DNA from: Clostridia bacterium
GTDB lineage: Bacteria; Bacillota; Clostridia; Christensenellales; Borkfalkiaceae
NCBI GenBank assembly: GCA_900767495.1
Contig: CAAFZH010000137.1
Span: 1-16,979 of the forward strand
DNA: 16,979 nt
Direction of reading: 5' to 3'
Part shown: piece after piece, positions 7,654-16,699 of the stretch
Numbering within the stretch: the first letter of the stretch is position 1
How the letters are laid out: every line of letters starts with the position of its first letter
Notes under the pieces: model-generated
What the model was told of the DNA's origin: nothing
The model's input: only the letters and a program-made list of their open reading frames with translations
Databases searched by the model: none
Made by a program: the position numbers and the translations under genes

Positions 7654-9153
7654 TTAAATTTCTATTTCAAACTCAGTCTTGTCGTAAGCGGCTTGCTCTT
7701 CCGAATTCGTCAAGAACGTGAATTTTACCTTATTATCCTCGGAAACGCTGACCTTTGCGGGGTCTATTCCGAAAAGTATCATCTCGCCGTATTGATATTG
7801 ATCCCACCAACAATGGACGATAAATTTTAACTTCTCCCTGTCGAGTCTTACGCCCGCCTTGTTACCGCAAGCGATAAGGTCGAATTCGTAATCTTCGGCG
7901 TCCCTCGACTGCATCACGTAGCCGACTTTTACCGTCGCGCCCGAAATAGTTACGTCTACCGTAGCCCCGTCGGAAATATTTCCCGAAATCGTTCCGCATC
8001 TGGTATCGTTGGTGAACGTACCCGCCGCGAAGTCTACTGTCAGATCTTCAAAGACGATATCTTTGATAACCGCGCCTTCTGCGATCTCGGCAAAAAGTCC
8101 CGAGCAGCCGCTCGTAACCTGTACAACCGCGTTCACGCCTTTAATGGTATGCGCTGCGCCGTCGGCAGAATATATTTTACCCGCAAACTTACCGTTTGTA
8201 AACACCGCGGGCCAGGTTTTGCCCGTAAAGTCGAGTTCGGCATTTATGCGGTAAACCGAATAAGCGTTGTTATCGGCATATTTTATCAACTGGTCGGCGG
8301 TGGTTATATCGTAATACACGCCGTCCTCGTATTCGACGAAAATATCTTGTTTTCTACGCTCGGCAACGCCCTTCTGCTCGTCGACCGAGCCGTTGTGCTT
8401 CCAGGGCGAACCCTTTTCGGTGGTTATGGGTTGAGTTTTTTCCTTATCGGCATAAGCCGCTTTAAAGGTCTTGCCTTCTATTTGGGGGAACGCGAACGAA
8501 CCGCCGCTTGCGTAATCCGTTTCGTAAACGGTTGCGCCGTCAGAGGCGTAAGGCAGATAAACGCCCGTTTTCTCTTCGTTCGGCGTACCTGCGACTCTGC
8601 TCGGGATATAGTCCAGAGTTTTGGTTTCGATTAAAGTAGTCGCCCCGTTTTCGCCCAACGCGTAAAAATCGAACTCGAAAAATTCAGTCCAGGCGGCGTA
8701 AAGAGTAATTTCCTTTTTTTCGCCGACGCGTTTCATAGTTACCTTGTCGGAGGAAAAGTCCCACCTGCCCGAATATTCGTACCCGCCGTTTTCGGTTTGG
8801 GTGCGCTCGCTGTACCAACCTATGAGCAAATGCCCCGAGTTGGTAAGCGGATAAGGATTCGTACTCGCGTTATACCCTATATTAGGGCGCTTTCCGTAAG
8901 TCGGATCGTATAAGTTTATATGCACGTCGCCGTTTTCGTCGGCGGTATAGTCCTCGGGGCGATACATATCCATTAAGGAAACGTTGTCGTCGCCGCCTAT
9001 AACTCCGCCGCCTAAATCGAATTTAACGGTCAGCGTGTAACCTTTCGCCGCCTTGTCGTCCACCGCCGTCTTGCCGGAGCAAGAGGCGGCGACCAAACAG
9101 CACAGCGCGGTGAGCGCGCATATTAAAACGGATAACAGTTTTTTGTTTTTCAT
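7654..9153 (-). CDS. Surface lipoprotein with Flg_new-like and GLUG-like modules
   Basis: A 499-residue predicted lipoprotein of unknown role. The basic N-terminus, hydrophobic core and Cys25 (VAASC) suggest lipidation, though Ala at -3 makes the lipobox imperfect. Residues ~40-155 resemble a Listeria-Bacteroides (InlB B/Flg_new) repeat: LTVKFDLGGG at the start, HLLIGWYSE (108-116), WDFSSDKVTM (131-140) and ITLYAAW (149-155). Residues ~281-405 follow the pattern of GLUG/beta-helix surface proteins: ITTADQLIKYAD (283-294), INAELDFTGKTW (303-314), FAGKIYSADG (323-332), SGLFAEIAEGAVIKDIVFED (351-370). No catalytic motif is visible. The gene lies 18 bases after the protease and 14 before oppA, so it is probably an accessory surface protein of the peptide-uptake unit; an adhesin is the main alternative. 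The ribosome binding site is weak (AGCGAGAT), suggesting coupling to the protease gene. Confidence 0.85.
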   Translation of the reverse strand: MKNKKLLSVLICALTALCCLVAASCSGKTAVDDKAAKGYTLTVKFDLGGGVIGGDDNVSLMDMYRPEDYTADENGDVHINLYDPTYGKRPNIGYNASTNPYPLTNSGHLLIGWYSERTQTENGGYEYSGRWDFSSDKVTMKRVGEKKEITLYAAWTEFFEFDFYALGENGATTLIETKTLDYIPSRVAGTPNEEKTGVYLPYASDGATVYETDYASGGSFAFPQIEGKTFKAAYADKEKTQPITTEKGSPWKHNGSVDEQKGVAERRKQDIFVEYEDGVYYDITTADQLIKYADNNAYSVYRINAELDFTGKTWPAVFTNGKFAGKIYSADGAAHTIKGVNAVVQVTSGCSGLFAEIAEGAVIKDIVFEDLTVDFAAGTFTNDTRCGTISGNISDGATVDVTISGATVKVGYVMQSRDAEDYEFDLIACGNKAGVRLDREKLKFIVHCWWDQYQYGEMILFGIDPAKVSVSEDNKVKFTFLTNSEEQAAYDKTEFEIEI

Positions 9154-9171
9154 ATTGTATCTCGCTTAAAA

Positions 9172-12100
9172 TTACGACTTTTTCTTTTTTACTATAAACG
9201 CGCCTAACCCGAGCGCCGCCAACGAAAGCATAACGCCTGCGCCGCCGAACGCGCCCTTGCAAGAGCCGCAACCTTTCTTCTTGCCGCCGCTCGAACTGTC
9301 TGAAGTAGTATCGGACGAGTCGGTCGAGGAGTCGGAAGAATCTTGTCTTTGTTTAAGGTAATCTATAATACTCTCGGCGTTTTGCAAATCGGCGTAGTTT
9401 TCAACCAGAGCCTGTTGTTCGAGCGAGCCGAGGTTATCGAACGCGTTACGCGCCGCAACTACCTGCGCCTCGTCCGCGAGAGAAATTTCCGTAGGCAACG
9501 CTGCTATCACGGCGATAACTTTAAGAGTATCGTCCGTAGCGGCGTTCGCGCCGTTTACTATGCGATCGAAGTACAGCGAGAATATAAGCGAATCGTAATT
9601 TTTGCCGTTGGCAGGCTTAACCATAGTAAGGCTGCCGTCTATTTTGCCTATGCGGTTTACGAAATTCGCGCCGTAGTAGTAGTTGGATACGTTGCTGCCT
9701 ACGTTCCACATATAGTAGTCGTTAATGCCGAGTCCGCCGTATTTTTCGGAATACGGAACGTTTCCGGTCGACGCGTAAGACGAATCGAATTCTTCCTCGA
9801 GCGCGGGTGCGTAGTAGCCCTTGAACGCCACCGTTGCAAGTTTTTCGCAGTTATAGAAGGCTTTATCGCCTATCGCAAGCAATGTACGCGGCATTACTAC
9901 CGAGTAAAGTTTGCTTTCGGTAAAGGCTTTTGCGGAAATTCTTACCGTGCCTTCCGCCGCCTCGTAAGTGCCGCCCTCTTTAAGCGTGGGATAACTTACG
10001 AGTTCGAGTCCCGTTGCGATATTCTGATAAAGTACGCCGCCAATAACTTTTACGGTCGCGCTTACGTCGTAATTTTCGGTAAATTCTTCACCGACTTTAT
10101 TGCCCGCGAATATTATATCCGCGTTCTTGCCGAAGGAAGAAATCAAAGTGCCTGCAAACGGGTTTTCGCCGAGTTCGACGAGTTTATCGCCCAACTTAAC
10201 GCTGCCTATCGCGCTGTTTTCAAACGCAAAGTCGCCTATATATTCCGCCGAGGTCAGATCGGCGTTACCGAGCGCGGTGTAAGCAAACGCCTGCGCGCCG
10301 ATTTTTGCGGCTTTGTCAAGTCCGTTTACGGCGGTTAAATCGAAGTTGTTCGCAAACGCGCCGTCGGCAACGATTGCGCCGTTTGCAAGAGTAACCTCGG
10401 TAAGTTTTGCACCGCAGAACGCATACGCGCCTATAACGTTTACTTTTGCAAGGTTTGCCGCGGTAACGGCAGTACCGTAATACGCATACGCGCCCACCGC
10501 CGAAATTTTATCGGTGATGCCGGTAGCGGTAAGAGCGGTATTTGCAAACGCAAATTGCGGAACGACGGTGAGTTTATCGCCGAAGTTTACCGACGCGAGT
10601 TTGGAGTTGCCCATAAACGCGCCTGCACCGAGATTTTCTATGCTGCCGAGATCCGCCGAAGAAACCGCCGAAGCGAATACCGAAACTTTTCTGCCCGTAA
10701 TCACGTTTTCGCCGTTTACGTTGGTTATCTCGTAAGCAACCGAATATTCGTTGTTTTCGCAAGCGAAATCGTAGGTTTGCGAACCCGAGAACGCATACGC
10801 GCCTATACTCTTTACTCCCGACAAGTCTACGTTTTCAAGCGAAGATGCGTTATAAAACGCGTAATCGCCTATATTCGCGCCGTTGCCGAGGGTTACGGTT
10901 TCAAGTTTTACGTTGCCAGCAAACGCGTAATTGCCTATTTTCACGTTTTCGCCTGCGGTTAAGGTTTTAAGCGCGCTGTTAGTATACTTTTCGATATTAT
11001 ATCTTCTGTAAGACTTAGTCGCTACCTTTTCGCCGTTTTCGTTCTTTATCTCGTATTGATAAGTCGTGTAATAATTACTGAATATCGCCTCGACCTGCGC
11101 AACGGTAACGTAGCCTTGCGTTCTTTGAAGAACGTATACTATATTTTCGTAAGTGTACGAAAGATTTACCGCGCAGTAAAACGCGTAATCGCCTATAACC
11201 GCGCCGTTGCCTATCGTAACGCTCTGAAGTGCGGTGGCGTTTTTAAACGCGTACTGTCCGACTTCGGCGTTTGCGCCGACAGTTACGGTTTCGAGGTTGG
11301 CGCAATCCGCAAAGGCGTAATCGCCTATCGTTTCCGCAGTAGCGGCAAAGTCCGTATTTGTCAAAATCGTTTTTTCAAACGCGTGCGCGCCTATCTCTTT
11401 AAGACTGCCGAACGTCGCCGAAGAAAGTACGGAGCAACCCGCGAACGCATACGCGCCGACCTTGGTTACGTTGGGAGCGACTATCGACGTGATATTCGTT
11501 TTACCCGAGAACGCGCCGTTTGCTATAGAAGTTATAGTTGCGTTTTCAAATTTATTGTTCGCAAAGGTCGCCTTGGGCGCAACGAGCGCAAGTTCGTTGT
11601 TTTTGGTGAGTACCGCGCCGTCGTTTTCAGCCTTGTACGCACAACCTTCTTCTACGGTAAACTTTGAAGCGTTAGTGCCTGCAAAAGCGTATTCGCCTAT
11701 GACGGCAACGTCCTTGCCGAGCGTTACGTTCGTAAGGGCTTTACAATCCTCGAACGCGCGCGCCGCGATAACCGCCGCGTTTATCTTTATCGAAGTAAGG
11801 TTGGGACAGTTCGTGAACACGCCCGAACCTATCTTTATCTTATCGGCTTTAAAGGTTACGCTTTGAAGTTTTTTATTCGCCGAAAACGCGCCTATGCCGA
11901 GCGATTGAGAACTTTCGGGCAAAGTTACGTCTATAAGGTTATTGTTTTTAAACGAGTTGTTTCCGATAGCGTTTAAAACTTTAAAGTTAAGGTCGGTCAA
12001 GCCGCAGTTTTCAAACGCGCCTTCGTTTATGAATTTAACGTTTTCAAGATTGATATTTACAAGGTTTTTACAGTTATAAAACGCGTAAGTGCCTATCTTG

Positions 12101-15100
12101 GTAAGCGTGGACGGGAGAACGACCTCCTTAAGTCCCTGCAAATTGGCGAACGCGTAAGACTGAATTTCGGTTACGCCCTCGGGTATTACCACCTTGGTTA
12201 TGGGGTCTATGAAATCTTTATCTTGTCCGATATAGTGTTGCTTTATATAATAAGGATCTTCCTCGTCGATAACGTCGCCCGCGGCAAGGTCTTTTTCCAC
12301 GTACTCGTATTGAGAGAACGCGTAAGCGTAAATAGTGGTAACGCCCCTGTCTGCGGGGATTTCCACCGTGCCGCCGAGTCCGCGGTAGTTCATAAGGTAG
12401 ATACTGTTTATATTGAACGGATCTTTTACCGTAACCGCTATCGTGTCGGAATAATAGGTTATGTTGCCGTCGTAATAAACGGTAGCCATAATAACCGTAT
12501 CGCCCTTGGCTTTTGCGATAATCGTGCCGTCCTCGGCAACCGTCGCGATAGACGGGTCGCCCGTTTCAAACACGACTTTGGTCTTATCCTCGAAATAAGA
12601 ATCGAGCGTATATTTAAGTCTTACGGTTTCGGAGGGGAACATCGAAAGCGAGTTGGTCGCGCCGAAGTAGTTTTCGCTGCCGGCTTTACCTATTTCGCGA
12701 TCGTCCGTAACTACTCCGTAGTAGGACTTAACCGTCTTATAACCCGTAACCGCGAATTTATTTACTTCGGGTATGGTATAACCGTTGTCGCCCTCGACTT
12801 TTACTTTAACCGATTTGCTTATCGTTTTGCCGTCGGAGCCTTTGCCTTTTGCCGTCAAAACGGTTTCGCCCTCGCCGACCGCAAGCAAAGTGCCGTTTAC
12901 TATCCTTGCGACGTTCGCGTCGGTAATCTCGTAATCGAGAGTTTCGAGCCAACTTTCGGAAGGATAAACCGAAAGCACGTCCGCCACACGCAAAGTTTCG
13001 TTAAGGCTTAATTTTATTTCGTCGGTCGAGAAGTTAAGTCCGAGTATTTCGTCGGGCAACTTAATCTGATAAGTCGCCGAGTTCATTGCGTAATCGTAAC
13101 AAACTATTATAAAACTATTGTTATCCGATTCCATCGTCGTTCCGCTCTGCGAGAACTTGGGACCTACCGACTTTTTCATCGCTTCGACGTAATCGGTGAT
13201 TTCTATCGACACGCGCGAAGTGGAATTGAACTCCGAATATACCGGGGTCATATACTTGCCGAAAGTCGTCATCGTATACTGATACGGCGAGGACGCGGGG
13301 TACTCGGGGTTGTTTATTATCTGTCCGAGTTGAGCCGCCATCGCGTAATGGTTATCGTAAATGTCGATATCGGCATAAAGTTTGGTCTTGTAAGTGGTGG
13401 AATCGTATTCCGTCCTGTAAGTTACGCCGGTAACCGTAGGCGCCTGGAAATCGATGAACAGCGGGAACTCGAAAACGCTCCTCGCGTTCTTCTGCTCCGA
13501 ATTTTCGCCGTAGTCGATATACGTCTGCATCTTAACGGTATACTGCGTATTGTTTTTAAGGTTCTGTTCGAGCGCGCTGAAATCGAGGTCCACGGACGAG
13601 GCGTATATCGTGCCGCCCGAAGAGTGAGATTTGCGCTGATTGTATATAGTCTTTGTCCACACCTCTCTGCCGGTGGAATCTTCCGTTACGGTTACTTTAA
13701 GTTCGCCTACGTTACGCAAAAGTCCCGCCGAAATGGAACGAATGGAAGTAACCGCGCTCTCCGTTCCCGAGCCGGAGTTGCTCGGTATGGACATCGAAAT
13801 CTTGTTTTTATCCGCCGCTATCTGCGAAGAAGAGGGATTCTGAATAAACCCGTAAGTACCGAGCGTGTGGATATAATCGGAATAAAGTCCGCCTACAACC
13901 CTCGTCGCGTAAGCGTCGGGCATCATTTTGTCTTCGGGGTCAAGACCCGCGTTGATTTCGTCCTTGTTGGTGTCGTAATACTCTTCGTCGAGAATGGGCG
14001 CCTCGGTCCAATCACCGTAGAACGCGAGCAAAGGAAGGTTTATATTAACCGTAGTGCCTTGCGACGCGGTAAACTTAATAAAGCCTTCCACGTACATTCC
14101 GTGTTCGAAGGAGTTATCCATATAACGCTTATCTTCTTCCGAAAGCCTTATTTCTACCGAAACTTTCGCAGTAGATTTGGCGTTTACGGTAACGCGCGCG
14201 CCGCTGCCCGTGCCGCCGCCCGTAACCGAAGTTACGCTTATCTGCGAACCCGACAAAAGGTAACCTTCCTGCGTTACTACGGTTTCGCCGTGGCTCGTGT
14301 AAGTCGCGCTGACGCCCTCGGTCTGTATTATATGCGAAACGTCGTAGGCAACCGCCGAAGAGGATATATTGGTTATATCGAAAGTGGCGGTATATACGCC
14401 GGATTTTGCCTTATCGTCGCCGAGTTCGAGTTTGGATTTGTCCATAGCCGTGCCGTTCTCGTAAGTGGTGATATACGAGGCGGTAGTAACCGAACTCTGA
14501 ATATTGATAAGCCCCGCACCCTGCTTTCTTACTGCGTAAGGCAAGCCGTTTTTGTTGTATACGATATCCGCGGTGGACATCATAAGTTGGTTTACGAGCG
14601 CGGTAACTTTAACGTCTTTTTCCGTGCCCGACAAGCCGTCGAGTCCGAAACGATTGTTTTCGTTCTTTTTAACGTACTGACGGATAAGCGCGGCTGCGCC
14701 CGCAAGGTTGGGTGCCGCCATAGAAGTACCCGAAAGTCTGTCGTAAGCCTGACCGGGAACGGCGGAGTATATCTCGCCGCCGTGAGCGGTTATTTCGGGT
14801 TTTATTTTAAGGTCGGAAGTCGGTCCCCAGGACGAGAAGTCGGACATAAACGGTCCTGCGGTGTTCGCCTTGGAAACGATTATTTTGCCTTCGGTATTTT
14901 TGGCGAGTTTTTCGCCGTCGTCCTGCGAAATCGAGCAAGCCGCGCCAACGTCCGCGCCCGCGGACATCGAGATAGTACCCGATACGTTGTTATATATGAT
15001 TACGCCCGCCGCGCCTTTTTCTTTCAACGCTACTCTGATTTTATCCTCGAAAGTAGTCGTTCCGCGCTTTACAAGCACTATTTTGCCTTGATAATAGGAC

Positions 15101-16581
15101 GCGTCGTGAACGTAGTCGGAAGAACGACCTATACCGGGAATGGTAACGTAATCGAACTCGTAACTGCTCGGATCGCCTACCGCTTTTAATACTTCGGCTA
15201 CGAAGTCCTTTTTCTTGGCAGCCGAGTTGGTAGCCTCGTTAAAGTAGATGATTTCGTTGCCGTAACGGAGATAGGGGGTTTTAACGCCGTCTACCGACGC
15301 AACCGAAAGCGCGCCCTCGTAAGTCGAAGGCGAACCTACCGTACCCGAGTCGGGGTTGGAAGTAAGACCGTTGTTACCGTTCTTTTCCGAACCCATAGTG
15401 GAGTTGTAATCGTTGGAGGCGGCGGTTATAAGCGATATGCCCGCCTGTTTTACTTTATCGTAAACGCGCTCTACGTTTTGTTTGTCTACTTCTCTCGTAA
15501 AGCCGCACGAAGTACCCAGCGACATATTGATAACGTCTACGCCGAGAACCACGCAGTCCTCTATAGCGGCGAGTATCCAGGAGGTTTTCGCACCCGTCTG
15601 CGCGTCGGAGAAAACCTTCATTATGGCGAGTTGAGCGCGAGGCGCAACGCCGGTAATTTCGTTATCTTTGCCCGCGATAATACCGGCAACGTGCGTACCG
15701 TGTTCGCTGTTTATGGGCAACACGTCGGAATCTTTATCCGCGTAATCGTATGCGTAAGGAACTTTCTCGTTTACGTAAACGTCCTCGCCGGTAAGACCCG
15801 CGCTGAACGAGGCAGCCGTGGTCCTGCCCACCTTTTCGGATACGCTGCCGAGCGTAAAGCGTTTATCGCTCGACTCGAAATTTTTTACGCTGAACGCCGT
15901 ATGAGTATAGTCAAGACCCGTATCGAGTACGGCGACTACTACGCCGTCGCCCTTATATTCGAGCGAAGAACTGTCGAAAATACCCGTATCGTACACGTCT
16001 ACGTCGTTGGTAACGGGGGTGGTTACGGCCTCTTCGTATACGTCGCCCACGATAAGCGTGGCGTCCGAGCCGAAAAGTTTGCCCGCCTTTTCAAAATCAG
16101 AGGCTTTAAGGTTTATCTCGAACCCTCCCAGTACGGTATCGTAAGTTTCGCCCAGAGTATAGTTTATACCGGACGCCGAAAGTTTTTTGATAAGTTTTTT
16201 GCGTTCGGTTTCCACGTTCTTGCTTACGCTTGCCGCCGAAGCGGTTAAAACGTAGTCGGAAACCGAAACGTCTTTCGCGGTTTTCTCGTAAGCGTCGAGT
16301 ACGGAGTCCGTATTGAGTTTGACTATAACGGAAATAGTCTCGTCGCCGTTTACGTTTTCGGGGAGTTTATAGGTAACGTTTTCGTCGTAATAAGACGAAA
16401 GGTCGTTACCGTAGGATGCCGTAACCTCCGTTATATCCGAAATCGTAGATTTACCGGCGTAAACGGAAGAGTTTTTTAACTTTCCGTCCCCGACGAAAAA
16501 CGATGCGGCGATAGCCGCCGCCGTGATTATCGACAACGCCTTAACCGCTATTTTTCTGTTGTTTGTTTTTACTTTCTTCAT
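9172..16581 (-). CDS. Giant cell-envelope subtilisin-family (S8) protease with BspA-type LRR domain
   Basis: Secreted serine endopeptidase, 2469 residues. N-terminal signal with likely cleavage after VYA (42); I9-like propeptide ~55-185; S8 catalytic domain ~190-690 with Asp220 (VLDTG), His294 (HGTHVAG), oxyanion Asn390 (TAASND) and Ser620 (GTSMAAP), all present. A protease-associated domain is inserted at ~455-565. A Fn3-like domain follows, with the lactocepin/C5a-peptidase hallmark LPLLAFYGDW near 845, then IDFQAPTVTGV near 1042. Two bacterial Ig-like (BIG2) domains are at ~1181-1268 and ~1308-1390; BspA-type leucine-rich repeats (IGxYAFxxCxxLxxV) at ~1400-2265; a FIVAR-like helical segment (AARNAFDNL...EQQALVENY) at ~2355-2405; a Ser/Asp/Thr linker (2414-2431); and a Cys2438/Cys2441-hydrophobic-KKKK tail in place of LPxTG. 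AAGGA precedes the only good start. Predicted to feed peptides to the adjacent Opp system. Confidence 0.95.
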   Translation of the reverse strand: MKKVKTNNRKIAVKALSIITAAAIAASFFVGDGKLKNSSVYAGKSTISDITEVTASYGNDLSSYYDENVTYKLPENVNGDETISVIVKLNTDSVLDAYEKTAKDVSVSDYVLTASAASVSKNVETERKKLIKKLSASGINYTLGETYDTVLGGFEINLKASDFEKAGKLFGSDATLIVGDVYEEAVTTPVTNDVDVYDTGIFDSSSLEYKGDGVVVAVLDTGLDYTHTAFSVKNFESSDKRFTLGSVSEKVGRTTAASFSAGLTGEDVYVNEKVPYAYDYADKDSDVLPINSEHGTHVAGIIAGKDNEITGVAPRAQLAIMKVFSDAQTGAKTSWILAAIEDCVVLGVDVINMSLGTSCGFTREVDKQNVERVYDKVKQAGISLITAASNDYNSTMGSEKNGNNGLTSNPDSGTVGSPSTYEGALSVASVDGVKTPYLRYGNEIIYFNEATNSAAKKKDFVAEVLKAVGDPSSYEFDYVTIPGIGRSSDYVHDASYYQGKIVLVKRGTTTFEDKIRVALKEKGAAGVIIYNNVSGTISMSAGADVGAACSISQDDGEKLAKNTEGKIIVSKANTAGPFMSDFSSWGPTSDLKIKPEITAHGGEIYSAVPGQAYDRLSGTSMAAPNLAGAAALIRQYVKKNENNRFGLDGLSGTEKDVKVTALVNQLMMSTADIVYNKNGLPYAVRKQGAGLINIQSSVTTASYITTYENGTAMDKSKLELGDDKAKSGVYTATFDITNISSSAVAYDVSHIIQTEGVSATYTSHGETVVTQEGYLLSGSQISVTSVTGGGTGSGARVTVNAKSTAKVSVEIRLSEEDKRYMDNSFEHGMYVEGFIKFTASQGTTVNINLPLLAFYGDWTEAPILDEEYYDTNKDEINAGLDPEDKMMPDAYATRVVGGLYSDYIHTLGTYGFIQNPSSSQIAADKNKISMSIPSNSGSGTESAVTSIRSISAGLLRNVGELKVTVTEDSTGREVWTKTIYNQRKSHSSGGTIYASSVDLDFSALEQNLKNNTQYTVKMQTYIDYGENSEQKNARSVFEFPLFIDFQAPTVTGVTYRTEYDSTTYKTKLYADIDIYDNHYAMAAQLGQIINNPEYPASSPYQYTMTTFGKYMTPVYSEFNSTSRVSIEITDYVEAMKKSVGPKFSQSGTTMESDNNSFIIVCYDYAMNSATYQIKLPDEILGLNFSTDEIKLSLNETLRVADVLSVYPSESWLETLDYEITDANVARIVNGTLLAVGEGETVLTAKGKGSDGKTISKSVKVKVEGDNGYTIPEVNKFAVTGYKTVKSYYGVVTDDREIGKAGSENYFGATNSLSMFPSETVRLKYTLDSYFEDKTKVVFETGDPSIATVAEDGTIIAKAKGDTVIMATVYYDGNITYYSDTIAVTVKDPFNINSIYLMNYRGLGGTVEIPADRGVTTIYAYAFSQYEYVEKDLAAGDVIDEEDPYYIKQHYIGQDKDFIDPITKVVIPEGVTEIQSYAFANLQGLKEVVLPSTLTKIGTYAFYNCKNLVNINLENVKFINEGAFENCGLTDLNFKVLNAIGNNSFKNNNLIDVTLPESSQSLGIGAFSANKKLQSVTFKADKIKIGSGVFTNCPNLTSIKINAAVIAARAFEDCKALTNVTLGKDVAVIGEYAFAGTNASKFTVEEGCAYKAENDGAVLTKNNELALVAPKATFANNKFENATITSIANGAFSGKTNITSIVAPNVTKVGAYAFAGCSVLSSATFGSLKEIGAHAFEKTILTNTDFAATAETIGDYAFADCANLETVTVGANAEVGQYAFKNATALQSVTIGNGAVIGDYAFYCAVNLSYTYENIVYVLQRTQGYVTVAQVEAIFSNYYTTYQYEIKNENGEKVATKSYRRYNIEKYTNSALKTLTAGENVKIGNYAFAGNVKLETVTLGNGANIGDYAFYNASSLENVDLSGVKSIGAYAFSGSQTYDFACENNEYSVAYEITNVNGENVITGRKVSVFASAVSSADLGSIENLGAGAFMGNSKLASVNFGDKLTVVPQFAFANTALTATGITDKISAVGAYAYYGTAVTAANLAKVNVIGAYAFCGAKLTEVTLANGAIVADGAFANNFDLTAVNGLDKAAKIGAQAFAYTALGNADLTSAEYIGDFAFENSAIGSVKLGDKLVELGENPFAGTLISSFGKNADIIFAGNKVGEEFTENYDVSATVKVIGGVLYQNIATGLELVSYPTLKEGGTYEAAEGTVRISAKAFTESKLYSVVMPRTLLAIGDKAFYNCEKLATVAFKGYYAPALEEEFDSSYASTGNVPYSEKYGGLGINDYYMWNVGSNVSNYYYGANFVNRIGKIDGSLTMVKPANGKNYDSLIFSLYFDRIVNGANAATDDTLKVIAVIAALPTEISLADEAQVVAARNAFDNLGSLEQQALVENYADLQNAESIIDYLKQRQDSSDSSTDSSDTTSDSSSGGKKKGCGSCKGAFGGAGVMLSLAALGLGAFIVKKKKS
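9790..12375 (-). repeat. BspA-type leucine-rich-repeat coding ladder
   Basis: This stretch encodes dozens of units with the consensus IGxYAFxxCxxLxxVxLxxx. The repeats are visible in the DNA: AACGCATACGCGCCTATA occurs identically at 10418-10435 and 10790-10807, and a 21-base block recurs at 10853-10873 and 11177-11197. Shared codons for IGAYAF/IGDYAF suggest growth by duplication more than codon convergence. LRR_5 repeats in BspA-like proteins are usually binding surfaces for host or microbial proteins; that role here is inferred. Confidence 0.8.
10567..11211 (-). repeat. Tandem ~107-codon duplication within the LRR domain
   Basis: Residues 1791-1898 and 1899-~2005 are diverged tandem copies. 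Both begin GNGAxIGDYAFYxA, carry a non-LRR interruption with YEIxNxNGExV, and resume with an AF-containing repeat ending in KLxxV. In DNA, two blocks are 324 bases apart (21 of 21 identical at 10853-10873 and 11177-11197) and 321 bases apart (26 of 29 identical at 10706-10734 and 11027-11055), so the copies differ by about one codon in length. The interrupting segments between the anchors have largely diverged. Confidence 0.75.
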
Positions 16582-16640
16582 AGATTCCTTAATTAGCGTT
16601 TATGCGACCGTAAGCCTTTTTAAGCCCATATACGCAGAAT

Positions 16641-16668
16641 ATACGGAAGGACTTTTCATCTTCCGTAT
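16641..16668 (-). promoter_or_regulatory. Hairpin in the protease 5' leader
   Basis: ATACGGAAG (16641-16649) pairs perfectly with CTTCCGTAT (16660-16668) over a 10-base loop. It lies between the predicted promoter and the protease start, about 60 bases before the ribosome binding site. There is no T-run after it on either strand, so it is not a standard terminator. It could stabilise the leader or be a regulatory structure; I do not recognise a known riboswitch. Confidence 0.5.
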
Positions 16669-16699
16669 TTGCCGAATGGCTAAAATTCTCTATTCTACT

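Noticed and set aside
9172..9300. An LPxTG sortase signal on the protease
   Set aside because: No LPxTG or close variant precedes the hydrophobic tail; a Cys-containing GCGSC segment takes its place.
9800..12300. Regularly spaced short DNA repeats that could suggest a CRISPR array
   Set aside because: The repeats are imperfect, stay in one reading frame and encode the IGxYAF leucine-rich-repeat consensus; the spacing is that of protein repeats.
13330..15189. A 619-codon open frame on the plus strand, antisense to the protease
   Set aside because: It lies fully inside the protease frame, is rich in Arg, Tyr and Val with no recognisable motif, and has no ribosome binding site. It is a by-product of the codon use of the real gene. 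The other plus-strand frames were rejected for the same reason.
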